The notes beneath the pieces were generated by a model. The model made no database searches. It saw only the letters and a program-made list of their open reading frames with translations, and was not told where the DNA came from. The translations under genes and the position numbers were made by a program. A stretch of 64,000 nucleotides of DNA from Yersinia hibernica. Lineage in GTDB: Bacteria > Pseudomonadota > Gammaproteobacteria > Enterobacterales > Enterobacteriaceae. Positions 10,135-17,978 of the stretch are shown piece after piece (positions within the stretch are counted from its first letter, which is position 1; each line of letters opens with the position of its first letter). The stretch spans positions 4,216,001-4,280,000 of the forward strand of contig NZ_CP032487.1 in assembly GCF_004124235.1 (NCBI RefSeq). The letters are read 5' to 3'.

Positions 10135-10170
10135 GCCTGATGCCAGCAGAATATTCCACTGGCATCAGGC
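10135..10170 (+). repeat. Perfect 12-bp inverted repeat between hpf and ptsN
   Basis: GCCTGATGCCAG and its exact complement CTGGCATCAGGC flank a 12-nt loop. No T-run follows, so it is not a classical terminator. In the rpoN-hpf-ptsN transcript it would form a stable intercistronic hairpin that could act in mRNA processing or 3' protection of hpf. Confidence 0.75.
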
Positions 10171-10198
10171 GTAAAACAGCGCTTAAGTGAAAAATGAG

Positions 10199-10681
10199 AT
10201 GACCAACGATCCAGCATTGCAACTAAGCTCGGTATTAAATATCGAGTGCACCAAAAGCTCCGTACATTGCTCAAGTAAAAAACGGGCTTTGGAAATTATC
10301 AGCGAGTTAGCTGCCAAACAGCTCAACCTGCCATCACAGATCGTTTTCGATGCTGTATTAACCCGCGAACGTATGGGCAGTACCGGTATTGGTAATGGTA
10401 TCGCGATACCGCATGGCAAGCTGGAAGAAGATACACTGCGCGCTGTCGGTGTATTCATTCGTCTGGAACAACCTATAGCTTTCGATGCTATTGATAACCA
10501 ACCGGTTGATCTATTATTTGCCTTGTTGGTTCCAGCAGATCAATGTAAAACTCACTTACACACTTTGTCTTTAGTGGCCAAGCGATTAGCTGATAAAACA
10601 GTGTGTCGCCGTTTACGGGCGGCGCAAAGTGATGAAGAGCTTTATCAAATCATGACTGAACTACCGCCAGAAACAGCATAA
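10199..10681 (+). CDS. ptsN: Nitrogen PTS EIIA component PtsN
   Basis: EIIA-Ntr, end acceptor of the PtsP-PtsO-PtsN phosphorelay; regulates K+ transport, nitrogen and envelope functions rather than carrying sugar. Seen: the phosphorylatable His in GIGNGIAIPHGKLEEDTLRA, nearly identical to E. coli. The ATG at 10199 (MTNDPALQ) matches the E. coli start; a GTG four codons upstream (10187) is an alternative giving 164 residues. Part of rpoN-hpf-ptsN-rapZ-ptsO. Confidence 0.94.
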   Translation: MTNDPALQLSSVLNIECTKSSVHCSSKKRALEIISELAAKQLNLPSQIVFDAVLTRERMGSTGIGNGIAIPHGKLEEDTLRAVGVFIRLEQPIAFDAIDNQPVDLLFALLVPADQCKTHLHTLSLVAKRLADKTVCRRLRAAQSDEELYQIMTELPPETA

Positions 10682-10869
10682 TCAGGCGAAACACCCTGCA
10701 CTTCAAAAACGCAGGATATTGGCCAAAGTAATTAGAGTCACGGGTAGGCAGCAAGCAAATGAGTTCCGATGCGCTTACTCAAGTAAATGATTCGGGTGAA
10801 AGAGCGCAGCTAACACCCCTGTGGCTTCAAGTACACAGGGCACATAAGATACCAAGGGGAGTCACTCAC

Positions 10870-11721
10870 ATGGTGCTGATGATTGTCAGCGGCCGTTCCG
10901 GTTCAGGGAAGTCTGTTGCTTTGCGCGCATTGGAAGATATGGGCTTTTATTGTGTCGATAACTTGCCCGTGGTTCTGTTGCCGCAGCTGGCGAGTACCCT
11001 GGCCGATAGAAATATCTCTGCCGCAGTGAGCATCGACGTGCGCAATATGCCGGAGTCTCCTGAGGTATTTGAACATGCCATGACCCAACTGCCTGAGAGC
11101 TTCTCACCGCAGTTGCTGTTTTTGGATGCAGACCGCAATACCCTGATTCGTCGCTACAGTGATACCCGTCGCCTGCATCCGCTGTCGACTAAAAATTTGT
11201 CCTTAGAAAGTGCTATCGACGAAGAAAGTGCCCTACTTGAGCCATTGCGCTCACGGGCTGACTTAATTATTGATACCTCGGAAATGTCAGTGCATGAGTT
11301 GGCTGAGATGCTACGTACCCGCCTGCTGGGTAAACGCGAGCGCGAGCTGACCATGGTGTTTGAGTCCTTCGGCTTTAAACATGGCATTCCTATTGATGCA
11401 GATTATGTCTTCGACGTGCGCTTCCTGCCAAACCCACACTGGGACCCGAAATTACGCCCAATGACAGGTTTGGATAAGCCGGTTATCTCTTTCCTTGATC
11501 GCCATACTGAAGTGCACAACTTTGTTTACCAGACTCGCAGCTATCTGGAACTGTGGTTGCCGATGCTGGAAACCAATAACCGCAGTTACCTGACGGTTGC
11601 TATCGGTTGTACCGGTGGTAAACACCGCTCAGTCTATGTTGCTGAACAATTGGCCGATTATTTCCGCGCTCGCGGCAAGAATGTCCAATCACGCCATCGT
11701 ACTCTGGAAAAGCGTAAATAA
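10870..11721 (+). CDS. rapZ: RNase adapter protein RapZ
   Basis: RNA-binding adapter that directs RNase E to the sRNA GlmZ and so tunes GlmS and amino-sugar synthesis. Seen: P-loop [11 protein letters not shown] at the N terminus, [14 protein letters not shown], and the conserved C-terminal domain [16 protein letters not shown]. The ATG at 10870 is preceded by AAGGGGAG and gives 283 residues, the family length. An upstream in-frame ATG at 10759 would add 37 residues absent from the family, so I rejected it. The stop directly abuts ptsO. Confidence 0.95.
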   Translation: MVLMIVSGRSGSGKSVALRALEDMGFYCVDNLPVVLLPQLASTLADRNISAAVSIDVRNMPESPEVFEHAMTQLPESFSPQLLFLDADRNTLIRRYSDTRRLHPLSTKNLSLESAIDEESALLEPLRSRADLIIDTSEMSVHELAEMLRTRLLGKRERELTMVFESFGFKHGIPIDADYVFDVRFLPNPHWDPKLRPMTGLDKPVISFLDRHTEVHNFVYQTRSYLELWLPMLETNNRSYLTVAIGCTGGKHRSVYVAEQLADYFRARGKNVQSRHRTLEKRK

Positions 11722-11994
11722 ATGACTGTCAAACAGACCGTTGAGATCAAAAACAAGTTGGGGATGCATGCCAGACCCGCCATGAAATTGTTCGAACTGG
11801 TTCAGAGTTTTGATGCAGAAGTGATGTTACGCAATGACAGCGGCACCGAAGCCGAAGCCAGCAGTGTAATTGCACTGCTGATGCTCGACTCCGCCAAAGG
11901 CCGTCAGATTGAGGTGGAGGCCACTGGGCCTGATGAGATTCAAGCATTGGCGGCAGTGATAGAATTGTTTAATTCGGGGTTTGATGAGGATTAA
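11722..11994 (+). CDS. ptsO: Nitrogen PTS phosphocarrier NPr
   Basis: HPr-like carrier passing phosphate from PtsP to PtsN. Seen: 90 residues; active-site His16 in [13 protein letters not shown] and the regulatory-Ser region ([17 protein letters not shown]). The ATG follows the rapZ stop with no gap, so translation is coupled. It ends the rpoN operon; the next 278 bp hold the pyrBI promoter region. Confidence 0.95.
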   Translation: MTVKQTVEIKNKLGMHARPAMKLFELVQSFDAEVMLRNDSGTEAEASSVIALLMLDSAKGRQIEVEATGPDEIQALAAVIELFNSGFDED

Positions 11995-12222
11995 GGTGCT
12001 CACTGAACCTCAACCGAGTCGGGCCGCCCAAGCCCCGCTCACTCTCCCCTCCATCCTTGTCGGCAAAATTCCTGATTGCGCTCAAGACCAAAACCATAGT
12101 TTTAGGTTTTGATGTTAAAAACACATTTGAGCAGTCGAGCAACTCCCCCTAATTAAAGATACTGCAAATCAAAACACACTAAGTAATCGTTTGCTAATCA
12201 TAAAAAATGCGGCGTTTCCCTC

Positions 12223-12263
12223 TTGCAGAGAAATCCCACGCGAGTATAATTCGCCACAATTTG
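12223..12263 (+). promoter_or_regulatory. pyrLBI promoter with UTP-sensing start site
   Basis: -35 TTGCAG (12223-12228), 16-bp spacer, consensus -10 TATAAT (12245-12250), then CACAATTTG with the start expected at AATTTG (12258-12263). The E. coli pyrBI promoter has the same AATTTG start, where high UTP causes reiterative U addition and abortive initiation. The identical initially transcribed sequence suggests the same control here. Confidence 0.8.
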
Positions 12264-12272
12264 CCGGGAGAT

Positions 12273-12404
12273 ATGATGAAAAGTTGCTTGGATTTTGCCC
12301 AACATCGTCGTTTTGTTGAAAATGACCCGATTGATGGTCGACAAAATAGACTGCCAGCAGGCAGCCAGCTGCCATTCTTTCTCCCGTTGCTACACCGATC
12401 CTGA
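12273..12404 (+). CDS. pyrL: pyrBI leader peptide PyrL
   Basis: Leader peptide of 43 residues starting MMKSCLDFAQHRR and ending QLPFFLPLLHRS. Its stop codon lies immediately before the attenuator stem, and CCGGGAG precedes the double ATG. In E. coli, when UTP is low RNA polymerase pauses in the leader, the ribosome catches up and prevents terminator folding. The LPFFLPL stretch resembles the LPFFFPL part of E. coli PyrL; the rest differs, as usual for leaders. Confidence 0.8.
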   Translation: MMKSCLDFAQHRRFVENDPIDGRQNRLPAGSQLPFFLPLLHRS

Positions 12405-12433
12405 AAGGCCCCTCAATTGAGGGGCTTTTTTTT
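12405..12433 (+). terminator. pyrBI attenuator
   Basis: Perfect palindrome GCCCCTCAATTGAGGGGC (12408-12425) followed by eight T residues, directly after the pyrL stop and about 90 bp before pyrB. This is the UTP-controlled intrinsic terminator of the operon. Confidence 0.9.
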
Positions 12434-12524
12434 GTCTACTGATCGACGCCACATTCAACACCATGACAACTGATTAAAAATGAAGGTAGCCCGGGATCTC
12501 GGGTAACCACAGAGGAGAGAGCAC

Positions 12525-13460
12525 ATGGCCAACCCCTTGTATCACAAGCACATCATCTCAATTAATGACTTATGCCGCGAAGAGCTGGAACTGGTGCTGC
12601 GCACGGCCGCCAGTCTAAAAAGTCATCCGCAACCTGAGTTGTTAAAACACAAAGTGATCGCCAGCTGCTTTTTCGAAGCCTCCACCCGCACCCGTTTATC
12701 ATTTGAAACTTCCATTCACCGCCTCGGCGCATCCGTTGTCGGCTTCTCTGACAGCAGCAATACCTCTTTGGGCAAGAAAGGCGAAACATTGGCCGACACC
12801 ATGTCAGTCATCAGCACTTACGTCGATGCTATTGTCATGCGCCACCCGCAAGAAGGAGCCTCCCGTCTTGCCGCCCAGTTCTCGGGGAATGTGCCGGTGG
12901 TCAATGCCGGGGATGGGGCCAACCAACACCCCACTCAAACACTGCTCGATTTATTCACGATTCAGGAAACCCAAGGGCGGCTGGATAACATCAATATCGC
13001 CATGGTCGGTGACCTAAAATATGGCCGCACAGTGCACTCATTGACACAAGCGCTGGCTAAATTCAATGGCAACCGCTTCTTCTTTATCGCCCCGGATGCA
13101 CTGGCAATGCCAGCTTATCTCCTGGAAATGCTGGCAGAAAAAGGTATCGAATACAGCCTGCATGCCAGCATTGAAGAAGTGGTGCCAGAACTAGATATTC
13201 TCTATATGACCCGCGTACAAAAAGAGCGCCTTGACCCCTCTGAATACGCGAACGTCAAAGCGCAGTTTGTCCTACGCGCGGCTGATTTGAATGGCGCACG
13301 AGATAATCTCAAAGTGCTGCACCCACTGCCGCGTATTGATGAAATCACCACTGATGTTGATAAAACGCCTTATGCCTACTATTTCCAACAAGCGGGTAAT
13401 GGGATTTTTGCACGTCAGGCGCTGCTGGCACTGGTATTAAACGCAGAATTGGCTCTTTAA
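12525..13460 (+). CDS. pyrB: Aspartate carbamoyltransferase catalytic subunit
   Basis: Catalyses carbamoyl phosphate plus aspartate to carbamoyl aspartate, the committed step of pyrimidine synthesis. Seen: 311 residues; carbamoyl-phosphate loop [11 protein letters not shown], the 80s loop region [21 protein letters not shown], and [11 protein letters not shown]. Ribosome site GAGGAGAG before the ATG. Forms the c6r6 enzyme with PyrI encoded 11 bp downstream. Controlled by the pyrL attenuator. Confidence 0.97.
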   Translation: MANPLYHKHIISINDLCREELELVLRTAASLKSHPQPELLKHKVIASCFFEASTRTRLSFETSIHRLGASVVGFSDSSNTSLGKKGETLADTMSVISTYVDAIVMRHPQEGASRLAAQFSGNVPVVNAGDGANQHPTQTLLDLFTIQETQGRLDNINIAMVGDLKYGRTVHSLTQALAKFNGNRFFFIAPDALAMPAYLLEMLAEKGIEYSLHASIEEVVPELDILYMTRVQKERLDPSEYANVKAQFVLRAADLNGARDNLKVLHPLPRIDEITTDVDKTPYAYYFQQAGNGIFARQALLALVLNAELAL

Positions 13461-13471
13461 GGGGATTGAAC

Positions 13472-13936
13472 ATGACTCAGGATTACAAACTACAGGTTGA
13501 AGCGATTAAATGCGGCACCGTGATTGACCATATTCCGGCGCAAATCGGTTTCAAATTGTTGTCGCTGTTCAAACTGACCGCGACTGACCAGCGCATTACC
13601 ATCGGGCTGAATTTACCATCTAAGCGCTCAGGCCGTAAAGACCTAATTAAAATAGAAAATACCTTCCTGACAGAGCAACAAGCCAACCAATTAGCGATGT
13701 ATGCACCGGATGCCACTGTCAACCGCATCGATAATTACGAAGTGGTGAAGAAGCTGACACTCAGCCTGCCAGAACAGATTGATGCTGTCCTCACCTGCCC
13801 AAATAGCAACTGTATCAGCCACAACGAGCCCGTCGACTCGAGCTTTAAAGTGAAGGCCATGCAGGGTGAAATCCACCTGAAATGCAAATATTGCGAGAAA
13901 GAGTTCGATCACCAAGTGGTGCTACAAGCGGATTAA
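13472..13936 (+). CDS. pyrI: Aspartate carbamoyltransferase regulatory subunit
   Basis: Allosteric subunit binding CTP/UTP (inhibition) and ATP (activation) of aspartate carbamoyltransferase. Seen: 154 residues; N-terminal nucleotide-binding domain and the C-terminal zinc site with four Cys in CPNSNC and CKYCEKEF. The ATG at 13472 follows AAGGGGATTG; a TTG two codons earlier is in frame but poorly placed for that site. Confidence 0.96.
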   Translation: MTQDYKLQVEAIKCGTVIDHIPAQIGFKLLSLFKLTATDQRITIGLNLPSKRSGRKDLIKIENTFLTEQQANQLAMYAPDATVNRIDNYEVVKKLTLSLPEQIDAVLTCPNSNCISHNEPVDSSFKVKAMQGEIHLKCKYCEKEFDHQVVLQAD

Positions 13937-13955
13937 CACGACAAACTGGCTCATT

Positions 13956-14028
13956 CCCAACTCGGATGAATACGGCTGTCCGTAAATATTTACAGCCGCC
14001 GGCTATCAGCAAACTTCGTCCGAGTGGG
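13956..14028. repeat. Nested inverted repeat between pyrI and ridA
   Basis: An outer imperfect arm pair (CCCAACTCGGATGAA at 13956-13970 against TTCGTCCGAGTGGG at 14015-14028) encloses an inner perfect pair (CGGCTGT at 13973-13979, ACAGCCG at 13992-13998). The 73-bp unit would fold into one long hairpin. It looks like a small palindromic repeat element, but it is not ERIC and I do not recognise the family. It may also serve as the pyrBI 3' end. Confidence 0.55.
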
Positions 14029-14105
14029 TTGCCGTAATCGCCCTCATCTTTATAATGGTGGAGAGAATTCTTACCCCGACCATTACACGTAAACCAGGAG
14101 TCTAC

Positions 14106-14492
14106 ATGTCACGCATTATCAGCACAGAACTCGCCCCTGCCGCCATTGGCCCTTATGTCCAGGGTGTTGATCTGGGCAACATGATCATCACTTCCGGCCA
14201 GATCCCGGTTGATCCTAAAACGGGCTTGGTAGCCGATGACGTATCCGCTCAAGCGCGTCAATCACTGGAAAATGTGCAAGCTATCGTCGAAGCGGCTGGC
14301 CTGAAAGTTGCCGATATCGTGAAAACCACAGTATTTGTTAAAGATCTGAATGATTTCAGTGCTGTTAATGCCACTTACGAAGCATTCTTCGCAGAACATA
14401 ATGCCCCTTTCCCTGCGCGCTCATGTGTGGAAGTCGCCCGTCTGCCAAAAGATGTCAAAATCGAAATCGAAGCTATCGCAGTACGCCGTTAA
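14106..14492 (+). CDS. ridA: 2-iminobutanoate/2-iminopropanoate deaminase RidA
   Basis: Hydrolyses reactive enamine/imine intermediates released by PLP enzymes such as threonine dehydratase, protecting other PLP enzymes. Seen: 128 residues; GPYVQGVDLGNMIITSGQIP at the N terminus and ARSCVEVARLPKDVKIEIEA with the conserved substrate-binding Arg near the C terminus. The ATG at 14106 has CAGGAGTC before it; the longer in-frame start at 14055 is unlike the family. Follows pyrBI as in E. coli. Confidence 0.95.
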   Translation: MSRIISTELAPAAIGPYVQGVDLGNMIITSGQIPVDPKTGLVADDVSAQARQSLENVQAIVEAAGLKVADIVKTTVFVKDLNDFSAVNATYEAFFAEHNAPFPARSCVEVARLPKDVKIEIEAIAVRR

Positions 14493-14511
14493 TTCTGCTG
14501 TTGTTGCCTCT

Positions 14512-14538
14512 ACGGCTGGTGATGACCGGCCGTTTTTT
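14512..14538 (+). terminator. Rho-independent terminator after ridA
   Basis: A 9-bp stem (ACGGCTGGT / ACCGGCCGT, with one G-T pair) closes a four-base GATG loop and is followed by a T-run. Ends ridA transcription before the Anbu operon promoter region. Confidence 0.88.
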
Positions 14539-14646
14539 ATTGTTATCCCGCCAATTTCCCCTCTCTTTCTCCATGCGCCATTGCAGACCATCATCAGCCG
14601 GCCAAGGGAATTCTCTGCTCAGTCATAAAGCACCCTGCTCACTAAT

Positions 14647-14663
14647 TGCACCCAAATAGTGCT
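14647..14663. promoter_or_regulatory. NtrC-type dyad upstream of the Anbu operon
   Basis: TGCACCCAAATAGTGCT fits the 17-bp NtrC pattern TGCACC-N5-GGTGCA with a perfect left half and four of six positions in the right half. It lies about 75 bp upstream of the start expected from the sigma-54 promoter, closer than the classical glnA enhancers. Only one such site was found. Confidence 0.5.
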
Positions 14664-14703
14664 GAAATCGCTCTAATCCCCCTGATTTTGCCTGTTTGCA
14701 GAG

Positions 14704-14720
14704 CTGGCACAGTTTATGCG
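14704..14720 (+). promoter_or_regulatory. Sigma-54 promoter for the Anbu operon
   Basis: CTGGCACAGTTTATGCG has the invariant GG (14706-14707) and GC (14718-14719) exactly 10 bp apart and a full CTGGCAC -24 element; the -12 element is TATGC rather than TTGCA. A start near 14730 would leave a leader of about 30 bases to the ATG at 14759, with AGCGAGGTG as ribosome site. The rest of 14539-14758 shows nothing else clear apart from the NtrC-type dyad. Confidence 0.7.
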
Positions 14721-14758
14721 TTACCTCATACACAGCCTGTTCTGTTAGCGAGGTGATA

Positions 14759-16195
14759 ATGCTGAACATCGACCTTTCCGTATCCAGATTTTTCGATGAA
14801 ATGTTACTGGCTGAGGGGAAACACCGAGGCCATTACGACGCCTACTGGCAATGGTTACAAGCCGCAGATCAGCTGACCATCGCGCGTAAACGCGAGGAAG
14901 CTGCACTGCTGTTTCATCGAGTGGGCATTACCTTTAATGTGTATGGTGACGATGACGGCGCGGAGCGGTTAATTCCATTCGACAGTGTGCCGCGCATTAT
15001 TCCCGCCAGCGAATGGCAGATGCTTGACCGTGGCATCCGCCAACGTGTTCAGGCGCTAAATGCATTTCTGCATGATATTTACCACAATCAGCATATTCTC
15101 AAAGCTGGCATTATTCCGGCCGAGCAAGTGCTGGCTAATGACCAATATCAGCCCTGTATGCAAGGGGTGAATTTGCATCGAGACACCTACGCACACATTA
15201 TTGGTGTGGATATGGTGCGTAATAGTGATGGCCTTTATTACGTGCTGGAGGATAACTTGCGCACACCTTCCGGCGTCTCTTATATGCTGGAAAACCGCAA
15301 AATGATGATGCGGCTCTACCCGGAACTGTTTGCTGAACAGCGCATTGCACCGGTTGAGCGCTACCCTTCCCATCTGTTGCAAACACTGCGCGAGAGCACG
15401 CCAGTTAATGATCCTATCGTCGTGGTGCTCACTCCTGGCCGCTTTAACAGTGCTTATTTTGAGCACAGTTTCCTGGCTCAGCAGATGGGGGTCGAACTGG
15501 TCGAAAGTGCTGATCTGTTCGTCAAAGAAGGGGCGGTATTTATGCGCACCACCGCTGGCCCTTGCAAGATTGATGTTATCTATCGGCGAGTGGACGATGC
15601 ATTTCTCGACCCACTGGCTTTCCGCCCTGACTCCATGCTGGGGATCCCAGGGCTGCTGTCAGTCTATCGGGCGGGCGGAGTGGTATTAGCCAATGCTATA
15701 GGTACCGGCGTGGCAGATGATAAATCTATTTATCCCTATGTGCCGGAAATGATTCGTTTTTATCTCTCCGAAGATCCTATTTTGGCCAATGTTCCCACCT
15801 GGCAATGCCGCCAACCGGCTGAACTTTCTTATGTATTAGCCAATCTTGAGAAAATGGTGGTGAAAGAAGTTCATGGTGCTGGGGGCTATGGCATGTTAAT
15901 TGGCCCGGCGGCGACACAAGCTGAAATTGGCCAATTTCGCCAATTACTGCTGGCACGGCCGCAAAACTATATTGCGCAAGAAACTCTCGCGCTCTCCACC
16001 TGCCCGACATTTGTTAACAGTGGGCTAGCCCCACGCCACATTGATTTGCGCCCCTTTGCCTTATCTGGTGCAGAGATTCGCTTGGTTCCCGGCGGATTAA
16101 CTCGCGTGGCGCTGGGCGCAGGTTCGCTGGTGGTTAACTCCTCACAAGGCGGCGGAACCAAGGACACTTGGGTATTGGAGGATGATGCATGCTAA
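14759..16195 (+). CDS. Circularly permuted ATP-grasp protein (DUF404/DUF407)
   Basis: A 478-residue protein of the circularly permuted type 2 ATP-grasp family. ATP-grasp enzymes join a carboxylate to an amine or thiol; the substrate of this family is unknown. Seen: VGITFNVYGDDDGAERLIPF, DIYHNQHILKAGIIP, LEDNLRTPSGVSYMLENR, DVIYRRVDDAFLDPL, KEVHGAGGYGMLIGP (likely ATP-binding loop) and GGLTRVALGAGSLVVNSSQG. The ATG at 14759 is chosen over 14696 because it lies downstream of the sigma-54 promoter, has a ribosome site and begins the conserved MLNIDLSV. Overlaps the next gene by 7 bp. Known gene-neighbourhood partner of Anbu. Confidence 0.92.
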   Translation: MLNIDLSVSRFFDEMLLAEGKHRGHYDAYWQWLQAADQLTIARKREEAALLFHRVGITFNVYGDDDGAERLIPFDSVPRIIPASEWQMLDRGIRQRVQALNAFLHDIYHNQHILKAGIIPAEQVLANDQYQPCMQGVNLHRDTYAHIIGVDMVRNSDGLYYVLEDNLRTPSGVSYMLENRKMMMRLYPELFAEQRIAPVERYPSHLLQTLRESTPVNDPIVVVLTPGRFNSAYFEHSFLAQQMGVELVESADLFVKEGAVFMRTTAGPCKIDVIYRRVDDAFLDPLAFRPDSMLGIPGLLSVYRAGGVVLANAIGTGVADDKSIYPYVPEMIRFYLSEDPILANVPTWQCRQPAELSYVLANLEKMVVKEVHGAGGYGMLIGPAATQAEIGQFRQLLLARPQNYIAQETLALSTCPTFVNSGLAPRHIDLRPFALSGAEIRLVPGGLTRVALGAGSLVVNSSQGGGTKDTWVLEDDAC

Positions 16196-17115
16196 GCCGA
16201 ACAGCCAGTGAACTTTATTGGATGGCCCGCTACCTCGAGCGGGCAGAAAATATTACCCGGGTATTGGATGTCACTAACCGATTATCGATGATGCCCGGCA
16301 GCAGTCGCGTGAATTTTGATTTACTGGTGCCCCTTAGCTTGAGTAATACTCAGGCGCTGTTTGCTGAGCACTATCCGCAGGTTTCCATGACCCACCTGCT
16401 GAACTTTTTCGTGCTCGACAGCAACAATCCTAGCAGTATTTTCAGTTGCTTACAGATGGCGTGGAATAACGCCCATGCAGTACGCGGCAGTTTGTCGTCT
16501 GAAGTATGGGAAAGCATTAACGCCACTTGGATTGAGATGAAGCAGTTGCGCCGCCAGGGGATCAGTGCCGCGGGGATTGATGCATTTTTTGACTGGGTTA
16601 AGGAGCGCTCACACCTGTTCCGGGGGGCCGTGTATGGCACATTGCTGCGCAGCGATGCACTCTATTTTATTCGGCTGGGCACCTTGATTGAGCGCGCGGA
16701 CAGTACCGCCCGCCTGTTAGATGTCAAAAATCAATTATTGGATAGCGACGATGACCCGGTGCGCGAATATTACCGGATGGACACCCTGCTACGGGCCGTC
16801 AGCGCCCGCGAGGCTTACCACAGTTTATATAAGCAGCAACTGAGCCGCGAGGCGATTGCTGAGTTACTGATTTTACGCAATGAAATCCCCCGCTCGCTAT
16901 TGGCTTGCGTCAACGATATGGAACAGCAGTTGGCATTAATTGGCGGGGTTGCCAACCAGCCGCGGCGTTTGGTCAGTATTTTGCTGGCCGAGCTACGTTT
17001 TAGCAGCATCACGGATGTCATGGCCGATGGCCTGCACATCTATTTGATGGATTTTTTAGGCCAGATAAATGCTATATCTGACAGCATCCGTCAAACCTAT
17101 CTGGAGGTCCAATGA
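16189..17115 (+). CDS. Alpha-E domain protein (DUF403)
   Basis: A 308-residue largely alpha-helical protein of the alpha-E (DUF403) family, of unknown biochemical role and almost always encoded next to the permuted ATP-grasp protein. Seen: the N-terminal hallmark LSRTASELYWMARYLERAEN, and a second similar helix motif, YFIRLGTLIERADSTARLLD, in the middle, suggesting two related halves. Overlaps both neighbours (7 bp and 4 bp), which implies tightly coupled synthesis. No catalytic motif can be pointed to. Confidence 0.9.
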   Translation: MLSRTASELYWMARYLERAENITRVLDVTNRLSMMPGSSRVNFDLLVPLSLSNTQALFAEHYPQVSMTHLLNFFVLDSNNPSSIFSCLQMAWNNAHAVRGSLSSEVWESINATWIEMKQLRRQGISAAGIDAFFDWVKERSHLFRGAVYGTLLRSDALYFIRLGTLIERADSTARLLDVKNQLLDSDDDPVREYYRMDTLLRAVSAREAYHSLYKQQLSREAIAELLILRNEIPRSLLACVNDMEQQLALIGGVANQPRRLVSILLAELRFSSITDVMADGLHIYLMDFLGQINAISDSIRQTYLEVQ

Positions 17116-17933
17116 GACTGAATGTCGATCACAGCACCCACTATACTTATGCTCAATTGGTGCAGCACAGCACGCAGTATCTGCGCCTGACCCCGCAAGA
17201 TTCAGCCCATCAGCGGATTTTGTCTTGGCAATTAACTTTACCGGAAAATGCCATTTGCACCACTGATGCCTTTGGTAATGTGCTGCATGTGCTGACATTG
17301 GATAAGCCGCATCAGGCCATTACCATACAAGCTCAGGGGGTGGTCGAGATTGAAGATAATGTCGAAGATGACAGTGGCGACCACCTCTCGCCCCTGGTGT
17401 TTCTACGCCACAGCCCGCTAACCCAACCGGATGCCGCTATCCGCCAGTTTGCTTTAGGGTATTGTCAGGGGGCTACCAGCGCAGGTGCTCAGTTAGATTG
17501 TCTGACTCAAATGATGGGGGAGTTACTGGCTAAAATGCCCTACAGCCCTGGCACCACCACAGTACAAGACAGCGCTGCGCAAGCTTTCGCCGCCGAACAG
17601 GGGGTGTGTCAGGATCACACTCACGTCTTTCTCGCCTGTTGCCGCAGTTTAAATATTCCGGCGCGCTATGTTAGCGGCTATCTTTATACAGAATCCTCCA
17701 GTCATGTGGCGACCCATGCATGGGCAGAAGTGTGGCTGAATGGGCATTGGCAGAGTTTTGATGTCACTAATAATACCTGCAAGCCAAATCAGCATTTAAA
17801 ACTGGCCGTTGGTATAGATTATCTGGATGCCTGCCCGGTGCGCGGTATTCGCCGGGGCGGTGGTTATGAAGATATGCAAACCATTGCTGCTGTGCATATG
17901 TTAGCTAACCCGCGACAAGATATGTCGCAATAA
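17112..17933 (+). CDS. Transglutaminase-like cysteine protease
   Basis: A 273-residue bacterial transglutaminase-like protein with an N-terminal beta domain (about residues 1-130) and a papain-fold core. Seen: complete Cys-His-Asp triad at Cys166 (EQGVCQDHTHVF), His202 (ATHAWAEVWL) and Asp217 (SFDVTN). Members act as amidases, peptidases or acyl-transferases; the substrate is unknown. There is no signal peptide, so it is probably cytoplasmic with Anbu. Starts within the stop of the alpha-E gene (ATGA). Confidence 0.92.
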   Translation: MRLNVDHSTHYTYAQLVQHSTQYLRLTPQDSAHQRILSWQLTLPENAICTTDAFGNVLHVLTLDKPHQAITIQAQGVVEIEDNVEDDSGDHLSPLVFLRHSPLTQPDAAIRQFALGYCQGATSAGAQLDCLTQMMGELLAKMPYSPGTTTVQDSAAQAFAAEQGVCQDHTHVFLACCRSLNIPARYVSGYLYTESSSHVATHAWAEVWLNGHWQSFDVTNNTCKPNQHLKLAVGIDYLDACPVRGIRRGGGYEDMQTIAAVHMLANPRQDMSQ

Positions 17934-17978
17934 ACCTGCTGCTGACGGCTAATAACCTAATAGATAAGGGTATGTATT

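Noticed and set aside
10759..10869. 37-codon N-terminal extension of rapZ
   Set aside because: Not present in RapZ proteins; the ATG at 10870 has a good ribosome site and gives family length.
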